The translations under genes were made by a program, and so were the position numbers. DNA of 64,000 bases from Owenweeksia hongkongensis DSM 17368 (GTDB lineage: Bacteria > Bacteroidota > Bacteroidia > Flavobacteriales > Schleiferiaceae): positions 1 to 64,000 of the forward strand of contig CAMBEZ010000006.1 in assembly GCA_945865885.1 (NCBI GenBank). The letters run 5' to 3'. Position 1 is the stretch's first letter. Every line of letters begins with the position of its first letter. The notes beneath the pieces are model-generated. The model searched no databases. It saw nothing but the letters and a program-made list of their open reading frames with translations, and had not been told where the DNA came from. Positions 1 through 6,728 of this stretch are shown here, one piece after another.

Positions 1-1115
1 GCATAATTGTATTCACGTAATCCAGCAATTGAAACCGCCCACTTATCGATTAGTCCAGAAGTAGAAACCTCATTCAGCTCCTTGTAGAAAGTATCGGGGG
101 TACTTGCCGTAAAACCTTTTCCGATCAAATCGTAATTGGGCGAAGCCACGGCATCAGTGGGCCAGACGGCATCGTGATAGTCTCCGCTGTAGGCAATAGC
201 AGGATCTTTAGAACTGGAGCAAGCCGGTTGTAAATTAATAATAGCGACACCCTGCATTCCATGACGAATGCTATCATGAACTTCATAGGTTACTGAATAC
301 GCGTAAGTTAACCCATTCTGATCTACTACACCGTCAATTCTGGGGTGTGTAATAACGTTTGACGGTAGATTGTTGCCCGATGTGAAGCCACTTAGGACTG
401 TGTTATAATCAAATAAATCAATACAGTCATTGCCCGTAATTGAATCAATTCCCTGAGCTACGAACAGGTATTTTTGATCGTCGTACACCTGTACATCCGG
501 CCGGAAGCGGTCAATAATTTTTCCGCCTTGGGTAAGTCCAATGTTTAGAACCGGCAAGGACGTCCCAAAGCCACCCGTTAGGGTTCCTTCGGCATATTTC
601 AAATCGCTGCTGCCAACCGAAGTTTCAAAAACGATCACTTCGGGATCGCGACTGATGGAATCGGTTGGGTTATCGATGTTTGGATGATGGGCATTGGCGT
701 GCACCAATTTTGGAGTGCTCAAAGTCAAAACGCCCGGGGAGTACGTAAACGTTCGGAATTCAATGCCTGTTCCTTTTTCGTTAACCACTACGCCGGAAGT
801 TCCATCCAGGCCAAAGACAATGTCCGGATCCCACGAACCAGAGGGCAAGGGCTGGATGAAAACGCCCATCCCGGGCTCATAAACGGCGATGCCCGGACTG
901 TCTCCATCCCAAGTATACGCGTGCGCAACCCCCTGGGCACAGCCGCTGCATTCACTGATGGCGGCTCCTGTATTTTCTACATTTGCATAAGGCCCGCCTG
1001 GCAGGATAAAGTCGTTGGTTTTAGCGGGATAAATTTGTCCTGATACGGGTAGAACGGCCCCAAACAGGACAATAAGTACCGTCAGCCTTTTTAGGAAATG
1101 CGTATTGTTTTTCAT
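1..1115 (-). CDS. Secreted protein of unknown function (3' end beyond window)
   Basis: The frame is open from the ATG to the window edge, giving 371 visible residues. Residues 1-27 look like a Sec signal peptide (basic start, hydrophobic core LTVLIVLFGAVLP, then SGQ), so the product should be exported. After it comes a Cys pair at about C56/C59 (ECSGC) and a region rich in Gly, Asp and Thr with beta-type patterning. I do not recognise a catalytic motif. The C-terminus, where a type IX sorting domain would lie, is outside the window. The gene lies in the AT-rich block at the start of the window and has one of three near-identical 20-bp inverted repeats upstream (1233-1252), so it may be co-regulated with the kinase operon. 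The coding call is firm because there are no stops and a clear signal peptide. The function is unknown. Confidence 0.75.
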   Translation of the reverse strand, partial: MKNNTHFLKRLTVLIVLFGAVLPVSGQIYPAKTNDFILPGGPYANVENTGAAISECSGCAQGVAHAYTWDGDSPGIAVYEPGMGVFIQPLPSGSWDPDIVFGLDGTSGVVVNEKGTGIEFRTFTYSPGVLTLSTPKLVHANAHHPNIDNPTDSISRDPEVIVFETSVGSSDLKYAEGTLTGGFGTSLPVLNIGLTQGGKIIDRFRPDVQVYDDQKYLFVAQGIDSITGNDCIDLFDYNTVLSGFTSGNNLPSNVITHPRIDGVVDQNGLTYAYSVTYEVHDSIRHGMQGVAIINLQPACSSSKDPAIAYSGDYHDAVWPTDAVASPNYDLIGKGFTASTPDTFYKELNEVSTSGLIDKWAVSIAGLREYNY

Positions 1116-1232
1116 TTGTTTCTGATTCAGAATTGATTTTTTATTGGAACGAGTGTACCAAAACAGGAGTGAATTCGGTCCAAAAATTCACCCTATTTGA
1201 TGATACAATGTTATCGGTTATTCCGAAAAGAA

Positions 1233-1252
1233 ACGTGATAGAAAAATATCAT
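1233..1252. promoter_or_regulatory. Inverted-repeat operator-like site, copy 1
   Basis: Reads ACGTGATAGAAAAATATCAT, with arms TGATA/TATCA. It lies between the Cys-rich gene and the secreted-protein gene, about 118 bases upstream of the latter's ATG. It matches copies at 1699-1718 and 4020-4039. A possible -7-like element for the secreted gene (minus strand, 1181-1188, AATTTTTG) would put the site near -65. Binding by the adjacent LuxR-type regulator is inference. Confidence 0.55.
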
Positions 1253-1346
1253 GCTGGAGCGATTTAAGTCAATAAATCGGGAATTTGGTCTTTGTAGGAA
1301 GGTTTGGGTTGAAAAAAGGGGAGTCCATCAAAATGCATTTGCTGGT

Positions 1347-1649
1347 TCATTTTTTCCGGCACGACTTCTCCGCGTTGGCCGAGACCGGGTTCCGACGAAC
1401 CGATGCTTTTACATCAAAGCAATCCGTAAAATGGGATGCGTTGTGCGCGCTGCAGAGCGGCACAATGAGCCAAGGGCTGTGTTCGTCGTCGCAGGCTTTA
1501 ACGCGGCCACCCACAACCGCCTTGGTGGTGCATTGAATGACGGAACATTGGGGCGTGCTGTGGCTGCCGTTGTTTTTCATCCAGTGGTCCAACCAGCTGG
1601 TGCAGTTGCAGGTCAATCCTGTTGTATTCGGAGTGTTTTTAAATTGCAT
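1347..1649 (-). CDS. Small Cys-rich treble-clef/HNH-like protein
   Basis: Encodes 100 residues with C14, C16, C35, C40, C53, C66, H69 and C77. The core WLIVPLCSAHN resembles the IVPLC.xHN motif of small proteins found in Bacteroidota and elsewhere, in which paired Cys and a His-Asn couple suggest a zinc-binding treble-clef fold related to HNH modules. I know this type of protein by pattern only; no function is established to my knowledge, and a complete nuclease active site is not evident. There is no signal peptide, so it is probably cytoplasmic. A 20-bp inverted repeat shared with the neighbouring operon lies upstream at 1699-1718, and a -7-like element (TAAAATTG) at 1672-1679. A weaker plus-strand open frame covers the same bases but lacks this conserved pattern. 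Confidence 0.7.
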   Translation of the reverse strand: MQFKNTPNTTGLTCNCTSWLDHWMKNNGSHSTPQCSVIQCTTKAVVGGRVKACDDEHSPWLIVPLCSAHNASHFTDCFDVKASVRRNPVSANAEKSCRKK

Positions 1650-1698
1650 GGGAATTTCTAATAATGCCCTGCAATTTTATCAAGTATTATGGAGAAAT

Positions 1699-1718
1699 AC
1701 GTGATAGAAATCTATCGT
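1699..1718. promoter_or_regulatory. Inverted-repeat operator-like site, copy 2
   Basis: Reads ACGTGATAGAAATCTATCGT, with arms GATAG/CTATC around AAAT. It lies between the response-regulator stop and the Cys-rich gene, centred about 60 bases upstream of that gene's ATG. It shares at least 16 of 20 positions with the other two copies. Confidence 0.6.
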
Positions 1719-1730
1719 TTATGAGCGATT

Positions 1731-2345
1731 TTAGTTTTCCCAAAAACGAAACCGCCTCATTAATTCCTCTTGGCTATCGCATTCGTTGATGTCGCGGGCT
1801 TTTGCGATGTGGTTGTCAACCGTGGTGGCGGATATTTTTAAGATTTCAGCGGCTGACTTTCGGTTGTGTCCTTGCTTGATGACGTTCAATACCTTGATTT
1901 GGCCTTTGGTCAACTTCAAAGGGGCCGTTTCTTTGTACGTACTTGTGGAAAGCTTGGTTTGAATGACTAAGGGGCAGAAGTAGGATTCTCCGTGCAGCAG
2001 TGCTTGAATGCCCCGTTTCAAGGCCTCAATTCCAGAGGTCTTTGAAACGTAGCACGGCACTTCGTAGCGCTCAAAAAGTTCGATGAGCATTTTATTGACG
2101 TGTGAACTGAAAATGAGCACCGGCTTGGCGTTGGTGCGCGCCGTTTCCATAAGGCTCGGGTTGCAACCCTCCGTCAATTCCAGGTCGCTTATCACACAAT
2201 CCACGGGAAGACGTTGTGAAAAATGTTCCAGGGCTTCTGGGATTGTGGCATACTCAAATATTTCGGCATTGGGCAGTACGTCCAACACGTACTGCTTGAC
2301 AACAAACCGAATGGCTTCGTGGTCGTCAAGAATCAGAATTTTCAT
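1731..2345 (-). CDS. LuxR-family two-component response regulator
   Basis: Contains an N-terminal receiver domain beginning MKILILDDH, with the acidic pair near the start and the phospho-acceptor Asp in CVISDLEL (about residue 54 from this start), a Ser-Ser switch in LIFSSH and the Lys in YVSKTSG. A C-terminal GerE/LuxR helix-turn-helix follows (LTKGQIKVL ... ISATTVDNHI). It should be phosphorylated by the kinase encoded immediately upstream and bind DNA through the HTH. An ATG nine bases further upstream is also possible; either start overlaps the kinase stop, so the two are translationally coupled. The shared inverted repeats upstream of its own operon, the Cys-rich gene and the secreted gene are the obvious candidate targets, but that is inference. 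Confidence 0.93.
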   Translation of the reverse strand: MKILILDDHEAIRFVVKQYVLDVLPNAEIFEYATIPEALEHFSQRLPVDCVISDLELTEGCNPSLMETARTNAKPVLIFSSHVNKMLIELFERYEVPCYVSKTSGIEALKRGIQALLHGESYFCPLVIQTKLSTSTYKETAPLKLTKGQIKVLNVIKQGHNRKSAAEILKISATTVDNHIAKARDINECDSQEELMRRFRFWEN

Positions 2346-3093
2346 AGGGTACACTAATCGTATGCGTTACAACTTGATCTTGAACGGTGATCTTTTGTTT
2401 TGCACCGATGATGCGCAAACGGTCTCCAATGATCAACGTGCCAAAACCACTTTTAGCATTCCTTTTCCCCGTGATCCATTTCACAGCTTCGGGAGTGGCC
2501 CGGTAAACCACCATAATATTCAATACATCCTCTTCGTCGACGGTTGATATTTGAATTCGCGATACGTGAGCGTGCTTAATGGCGTTGGTGAGTATTTCTT
2601 GAACAGCCCAATAGGCGTGGTGGAGAAATTTTTCTGAAGGATACCGTACGGCATGGGACTCAAAAAAAACCCGTACGTTGCCCATGGACATTTGGAGCGC
2701 CATGGACTTAAAGCTCGTTTTCCAATTCGGTGTCGCAAGACCCTTGGGGTACATGAATTCTACGATTTGATGTGTTTTGTCTTTGAACAATTGATAGTCC
2801 ACCTCCAATTGGTTCAATGCAATGAGTTGTTCGGCGTTCAATTCAGTCTTGAGCCGCTCAAAATTGTGGGACATCCTCACCCAGTGTGCGCCCAATTGAT
2901 CGTGAAGTTCACTGGCGATTCGTTTCCGTTCCGTGTCAACGCCTTTAAAGCTTAGGTTATAAAGCCGGTGCACCACCGCGGAATACCTACGCAGTACGAT
3001 TCTACTGAAGGTGAAGGTGCCTATCAGTATGATCGCAGCCGTTGAGGTAATTGCGAATAAACTAATGATTAAAGAATCTCCTGAGTTGGACAT
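2326..3093 (-). CDS. Sensor histidine kinase, HisKA_3 type (NarL/LuxR partner)
   Basis: Has one N-terminal transmembrane helix (hydrophobic run ISLFAITSTAAIILIGTF), then a HisKA_3 dimerisation box with the phospho-acceptor His in ERKRIASELHDQLGA, and a HATPase domain with N-box (EILTNAIKHAH) and a glycine-rich G-box (SGFGTLIIGDRL). No periplasmic sensing domain is present, so the signal may come from the membrane protein encoded upstream. The start chosen is the ATG 32 bases inside the preceding gene's end; another ATG lies 30 bases further upstream. It overlaps the response regulator at its 3' end. The catalytic elements are all visible, so the class is certain; the stimulus is unknown. Confidence 0.92.
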   Translation of the reverse strand: MSNSGDSLIISLFAITSTAAIILIGTFTFSRIVLRRYSAVVHRLYNLSFKGVDTERKRIASELHDQLGAHWVRMSHNFERLKTELNAEQLIALNQLEVDYQLFKDKTHQIVEFMYPKGLATPNWKTSFKSMALQMSMGNVRVFFESHAVRYPSEKFLHHAYWAVQEILTNAIKHAHVSRIQISTVDEEDVLNIMVVYRATPEAVKWITGKRNAKSGFGTLIIGDRLRIIGAKQKITVQDQVVTHTISVPYENSDS

Positions 3094-3655
3094 GTAGTGC
3101 AACAATAGTTGTGGTGAATACAATTAAATTCCCGGCACCCATGTAAAGAATGAGTTGAGCTGCTTGCCAATCAAAGTTAAATTTCCGTAGAATTAAGATG
3201 GACATGGAGAACATCAAGTCTATGGCTAAAATAATATAGATCACGGATTTTTGAATATTATGACTGCTCAATTTAGCCAATTTATTGGCTTTATTTATAA
3301 GAAGATAAATCGCTGTAATGTATAAAATCAAGTAGATTAAATAATGATATAAAATCAAATTAATCAAAGACAGCAATAGTGTCAAAGGCGCCAAATAGAT
3401 TAATTTCAGCTTCTTGGCAAAACTTACGGCTACGACTATTCCGAGTGGAGAAAAAGCATGGTAAAATCGAAAAAGGGGATCACTTTGATTTAAAAAAATG
3501 TGCCCCAAGTTGTTCAGTAATAATATAAAAATGTAATAAATTACTTCGACGTGATTTACGATTGATTTACGCCTTATAAAGAGATTGAATAATACTCTAC
3601 AAAAAAGTATGGTTATTGCAATGAATTCCAGGATTGGATACCATTTTTGAATCAT
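3062..3655 (-). CDS. Polytopic membrane protein of unknown function
   Basis: About 197 residues with roughly six hydrophobic segments (for example AITILFCRVLFNLF, VIYYIFILLLNNLG, LTLLLSLINLILYHYL and IVFTTTIVALHV), very rich in Leu, Ile and Tyr. No family motif is recognised. The chosen ATG overlaps the previous stop as TGATG, a classical coupling arrangement; an in-frame upstream ATG would overlap more deeply and is less likely. The gene is visibly more AT-rich than the rest of the window, which suggests recent acquisition. Its position between a small CPTTC protein and a kinase lacking an input domain suggests a membrane-embedded sensor or transducer, but this rests on context alone. Confidence 0.8.
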   Translation of the reverse strand: MIQKWYPILEFIAITILFCRVLFNLFIRRKSIVNHVEVIYYIFILLLNNLGHIFLNQSDPLFRFYHAFSPLGIVVAVSFAKKLKLIYLAPLTLLLSLINLILYHYLIYLILYITAIYLLINKANKLAKLSSHNIQKSVIYIILAIDLMFSMSILILRKFNFDWQAAQLILYMGAGNLIVFTTTIVALHVQLRRFFNH

Positions 3656-3963
3656 CAAATCATCAATTCCGAATTTGTAAAACAGGTAGTGGGGCAATTC
3701 AGTGCACGATTGAGGAGCACTCCATCCGTCATGTCCGCGCCATTGGCGTCAACACCCACCACAACAATGGTCAGTTTGTCGTCATCGTTCAAGGCGAAAT
3801 ACGTGCGAATGTTCACACAGTCGGATTGATCCATGATCAGTTGGTACGCTTCTTTATCGATCATACTGGCAACCGTTAACCCTTGGAATTGTGTTGCATT
3901 CTGGAACGCATGGGTCATGGTTTGCGCTTGATCTAAGGTAATTACGTGGCTGTTGGTTGACAT
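3655..3963 (-). CDS. Small conserved-type protein with C-terminal CPTTC motif
   Basis: A 102-residue protein beginning MSTNSHVITL, chosen because it is the first ATG downstream of a good -7 element at 4002-4009; the upstream alternative is a TTG. The middle half predicts a beta-alpha-beta unit (LTIVVVGVDANGADM) followed by NCPTTC. In my recollection short Bacteroidota proteins with a V.VGVD.NG.DM core ending in CP..C occur next to small membrane proteins, but no function is assigned. There is no signal peptide. It is the first gene of a four-gene operon with a membrane protein, kinase and regulator. The two close Cys could bind metal, form a disulfide or be modified; the sequence does not decide this. 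Confidence 0.75.
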   Translation of the reverse strand: MSTNSHVITLDQAQTMTHAFQNATQFQGLTVASMIDKEAYQLIMDQSDCVNIRTYFALNDDDKLTIVVVGVDANGADMTDGVLLNRALNCPTTCFTNSELMI

Positions 3964-4001
3964 GCTTGTAGTTTTTTTTGGTTTCAACAGCGAATTACGT
4001 T

Positions 4002-4009
4002 CAAATGTA
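4002..4009 (-). promoter_or_regulatory. -7 element of the signalling operon
   Basis: TACATTTG on the minus strand matches TAnnTTTG. It would start transcription near 3998, about 35 bases before the ATG of the first operon gene, and the inverted repeat at 4020-4039 would cover the -33 region. Confidence 0.6.
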
Positions 4010-4019
4010 TTTAGCGGAG

Positions 4020-4039
4020 ATGATAGAAATCTATCACGT
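4020..4039. promoter_or_regulatory. Inverted-repeat operator-like site, copy 3
   Basis: Minus strand reads ACGTGATAGATTTCTATCAT, with perfect TGATAG/CTATCA arms. It is centred about 32 bases upstream of the inferred start of the four-gene operon, so a bound regulator would either contact or block RNA polymerase. Matching sites lie at 1233-1252 and 1699-1718. Confidence 0.65.
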
Positions 4040-4153
4040 AGATGAAAAAAGTTCGTTTGAACTTGACCGGCTGGTTCAAAGTCAAGGCCAAATCGTTGAC
4101 CTGATTACCAAATGCGGGAGGGGGCCTAAAACGGGCCTAAAACGGCCCCGGGA

Positions 4154-5314
4154 TCAATACAGAAAGGTGTCGTACGGAAAGCGAACGGCGTGCAGGGTGC
4201 TTACCAAGCCGTAGAGGGCGTCTTTGAGGCCGTCGAAGTTGTCTTTTTGGGTGGCGGAAATGAAGACGGCTTGGCCCTGTGCCCGGTCTTCCCAGGCGCG
4301 TTTCACCGCGTCCAAGGCGCCGGGCTCAGCTGTTTCCAGAAAGGCGTCCACCTTGTTGAATACCATCAAGATGGGCTTGTCCCGGGTGTCCAGTTCGGCC
4401 AAAATCAAGTTTACGGAAGCGATTTGGTCCTCGTAGGTAGGGTGCGCCAGATCCACTACGTGCACCAAAACGTCGGCCTCGCGCACTTCGTCCAACGTAG
4501 ACTTGAAAGATTCCACCAGCTGGGTGGGGAGCTTGCGGATGAACCCGACGGTGTCGGACAGCAAAAAGGGCAGGTTGCCAATGACCACTTTGCGCACGGT
4601 GGTGTCCAAGGTGGCAAACAGCTTGTTTTCCGCCAGCACCTCGCTCTTGCTGAGCGCGTTCATCAAGGTGGACTTCCCCACGTTGGTGTAGCCCACCAAA
4701 GCCACGCGGATCAAGGCGCCGCGGTTGCCGCGTTGGGTGGCCATTTGGCGGTCAATCTTCTCCAATTTTTCCTTCAGCCACGCAATCCGCTGTTGGATGA
4801 TCCGACGGTCCGTTTCGATTTGGGTTTCTCCCGGTCCGCGCATCCCAATTCCGCCTTTTTGGCGTTCCAAGTGCGTCCACATGCGGCTCAAACGCGGCAG
4901 CAGGTATTGGTACTGCGCCAACTCCACCTGCGTCCGGGCGTAGGAGGTTTGGGCGCGGGCCGCAAAAATGTCCAAAATCAAGTTGGTGCGGTCCATCACC
5001 TTGATTTCAAACAGGCGCTCAATATTCTTCAGCTGCGACGGCGTCAATTCGTCGTCAAACAGCGCCAAATCAATGTTGTGTTCTTGGATGTAGGCGTGGA
5101 TTTCCTCCATTTTACCGGACCCCAGAAAGGTGTAGGAGTCCGGCTTGTCCATTTTTTGGGTGAACCTGGCCACGGTGGTGGCACCGGCCGTTCGCGCCAA
5201 AAAGTCCATTTCGTCCAAGTACTCCTCAACCTTTTCTTCCGGTTGCAGGCGGGTAATGGCTCCGATCAGGATGCACCGCTCTTCGCGGTCTTCCCGGGTT
5301 TGGCGTTCAATCAT
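4154..5314 (-). CDS. hflX: GTPase HflX
   Basis: A 386-residue HflX-family GTPase. The N-terminal half carries the family glycine-rich segment (GGIGMRGPGETQIE, about residues 155-168) followed by a coiled region. The G domain starts with P-loop GYTNVGKST (208-216), then DTVGF and NKVD. HflX proteins bind the 50S subunit and split stalled or stressed 70S ribosomes. It is the last gene of a run with a cytochrome-b-like protein, methyltransferase and radical SAM protein, starting 15 bases after the preceding stop. Length and motifs are normal. Confidence 0.97.
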   Translation of the reverse strand: MIERQTREDREERCILIGAITRLQPEEKVEEYLDEMDFLARTAGATTVARFTQKMDKPDSYTFLGSGKMEEIHAYIQEHNIDLALFDDELTPSQLKNIERLFEIKVMDRTNLILDIFAARAQTSYARTQVELAQYQYLLPRLSRMWTHLERQKGGIGMRGPGETQIETDRRIIQQRIAWLKEKLEKIDRQMATQRGNRGALIRVALVGYTNVGKSTLMNALSKSEVLAENKLFATLDTTVRKVVIGNLPFLLSDTVGFIRKLPTQLVESFKSTLDEVREADVLVHVVDLAHPTYEDQIASVNLILAELDTRDKPILMVFNKVDAFLETAEPGALDAVKRAWEDRAQGQAVFISATQKDNFDGLKDALYGLVSTLHAVRFPYDTFLY

Positions 5315-5329
5315 GTAGGACGGTCGGTA

Positions 5330-5764
5330 TCAAAAAAGGCGTTCCCAAGGAATGCGGGACAAAATAAGCAACAGACCAATGCCCATCCACGTCATGCGGG
5401 TGGAGAATGCACCGGCGGGGTCTTGCTTTTTGGACTTGGAATAGCCCACCGTCAGGAGGACAATTCCGATGATGTTCACGGCGATGTGTTCTACGGCAAA
5501 CCAGCGCAAATCTGCATTTTTCATGACTTCCGCGGTGTTGGTGGTCAATTGGTTGAACCAGGGGCCCACAAAGTACAGCGCCAAGCCAAAAAGGAGTTGC
5601 AGGTGGCCAAAGATCAACGCAAAAAGAGCGGTCCGACGGTCCCAAGCGTTTTGTGCAGGGCGTTTGGATATCCATCCTTGCAGGGCCATTCCAACAGCTG
5701 CCACGGCGGCAATCAGGAACAAATAAGCGAAGAGTCTGTGGGAGTGAAGCAGTCCGGTGTACAT
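5330..5764 (-). CDS. Cytochrome-b-like small membrane protein
   Basis: 144 residues with four hydrophobic helices. It matches the short Bacteroidota proteins often labelled cytochrome B: HSHRLFAYLFL near the N-terminus, GHLQLLFGLALYF in the second segment and a conserved H..VN.IGI in the third. The His in helices 1, 2 and 3 could ligate heme or serve structure; no CXXCH is present. The role is not established. It follows the methyltransferase gene by 47 bases and precedes hflX by 15, so it is co-transcribed. The family resemblance is good; the function is open. Confidence 0.8.
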   Translation of the reverse strand: MYTGLLHSHRLFAYLFLIAAVAAVGMALQGWISKRPAQNAWDRRTALFALIFGHLQLLFGLALYFVGPWFNQLTTNTAEVMKNADLRWFAVEHIAVNIIGIVLLTVGYSKSKKQDPAGAFSTRMTWMGIGLLLILSRIPWERLF

Positions 5765-5811
5765 GAGGAAAAAACGTTACAGCCTTGCGGCTTGGGTTTG
5801 ACGGTATGAAG

Positions 5812-6723
5812 TTACGGCAAAGGTGCGATGCGCGCTACCGTACCGAAGGGAAGTCTTTTTCCGTGGGGGTCTTCTGCGTAGTGTTCCACCAAGGCGGCGC
5901 TGCGTCCAAAATGCAAGTTCAGCAAGGTGTGCGCCACCACGGCGCTCAACCCCATGGAATACAGGTTCAAAACCACAAAGCCGTTGGGTTCCATCAGTTG
6001 TGCGCAGTCCCGCAGCAACCCGTCCAGGTGGTCTTCCAAAATCCACTTTTCGCCGTCCGGGCCGCGGCCGTAGGCCGGAGGATCCAACACAATGCCGGCG
6101 TAGCGGTTGCCGCGTTTGGCTTCGCGCCGCACAAAGGCTGCGGCGTCTTCCACCACCCAGCGGATGGCGCTCAATCCGGAGGCGTCTTGGTTTTGACGTC
6201 CCCAGTCCACCACCTTGCGCACGGAGTCCACGTGGGTAACTTCTGCGCCGGCCGCGCGCGCCGCCAAGGAAGCGCCGCCGGTGTAGGCAAATAAATTCAG
6301 CACCTTGGGAGCGCTTGCGGCCCCGCCCAGGCTGCGCACCGCGCTGTAAATCCATTCCCAATTCTCGGCTTGCTCCGGAAAGAGCCCAATGTGCTTGAAG
6401 CCGGTTCGCTGAAGGGAAAACCGCAGTTTGTGGTCCTGCAAGGCGTAGCTCACTTCCCACCGTTCCGGGGTTCCGTTTGCCACCGTCCACAAACCTTTGT
6501 CCGGGCTGTCTTTGGATCGGGAAAACGTGGCTTGAGCGCGTTTTTTCCATTCCGACGCCTCCAAAGAGGGCGCCCAAACGGCTTGCGGTTCCGGCCGCGC
6601 CAAGACCAACGGCCCAAAGCGCTCCAGTTTGTACTCGTTTCCGCAGTCCAACAGGGCGTAGTCTTTCCAGCGATCGGCCGTTGCCAGGCCAATGTTTACG
6701 GGGGCAGCCGATGCGTGCTTCAT
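5812..6723 (-). CDS. Class I SAM-dependent methyltransferase (RlmI/RlmK-like)
   Basis: 303 residues with the SAM-binding motif VLNLFAYTGGASLAAR, the acidic loop VTHVDSVRKVVDWGRQN, and the post-motif IV VLDPPAYGRG, as in rRNA cytosine-C5/guanine methyltransferases of the RlmI/RlmK type (Methyltrans_SAM). The N-terminal 100 residues hold a small beta domain (YKLERFGPLVLARP). There is no PUA domain, unlike E. coli RlmI, so the exact RNA target cannot be assigned. It starts five bases after the stop of the radical SAM gene, so the two are co-expressed. Confidence 0.88.
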   Translation of the reverse strand: MKHASAAPVNIGLATADRWKDYALLDCGNEYKLERFGPLVLARPEPQAVWAPSLEASEWKKRAQATFSRSKDSPDKGLWTVANGTPERWEVSYALQDHKLRFSLQRTGFKHIGLFPEQAENWEWIYSAVRSLGGAASAPKVLNLFAYTGGASLAARAAGAEVTHVDSVRKVVDWGRQNQDASGLSAIRWVVEDAAAFVRREAKRGNRYAGIVLDPPAYGRGPDGEKWILEDHLDGLLRDCAQLMEPNGFVVLNLYSMGLSAVVAHTLLNLHFGRSAALVEHYAEDPHGKRLPFGTVARIAPLP

Positions 6724-6728
6724 GCCGC

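Noticed and set aside
1251-1661. 136-residue plus-strand frame over the Cys-rich gene
   Set aside because: The minus strand carries the conserved Cys/IVPLC.xHN pattern; the plus frame shows none.
1233-4039. Attachment or transposon ends made by the three 20-bp repeats
   Set aside because: No integrase or transposase, no duplicated target sites, and each repeat sits at a promoter position; an operator fits better.
4190-5809. 539-residue open frame antisense to hflX
   Set aside because: It runs opposite a gene with every HflX motif; low-complexity His/Gln/Val-rich composition is what the reverse strand of a GC-rich gene yields.
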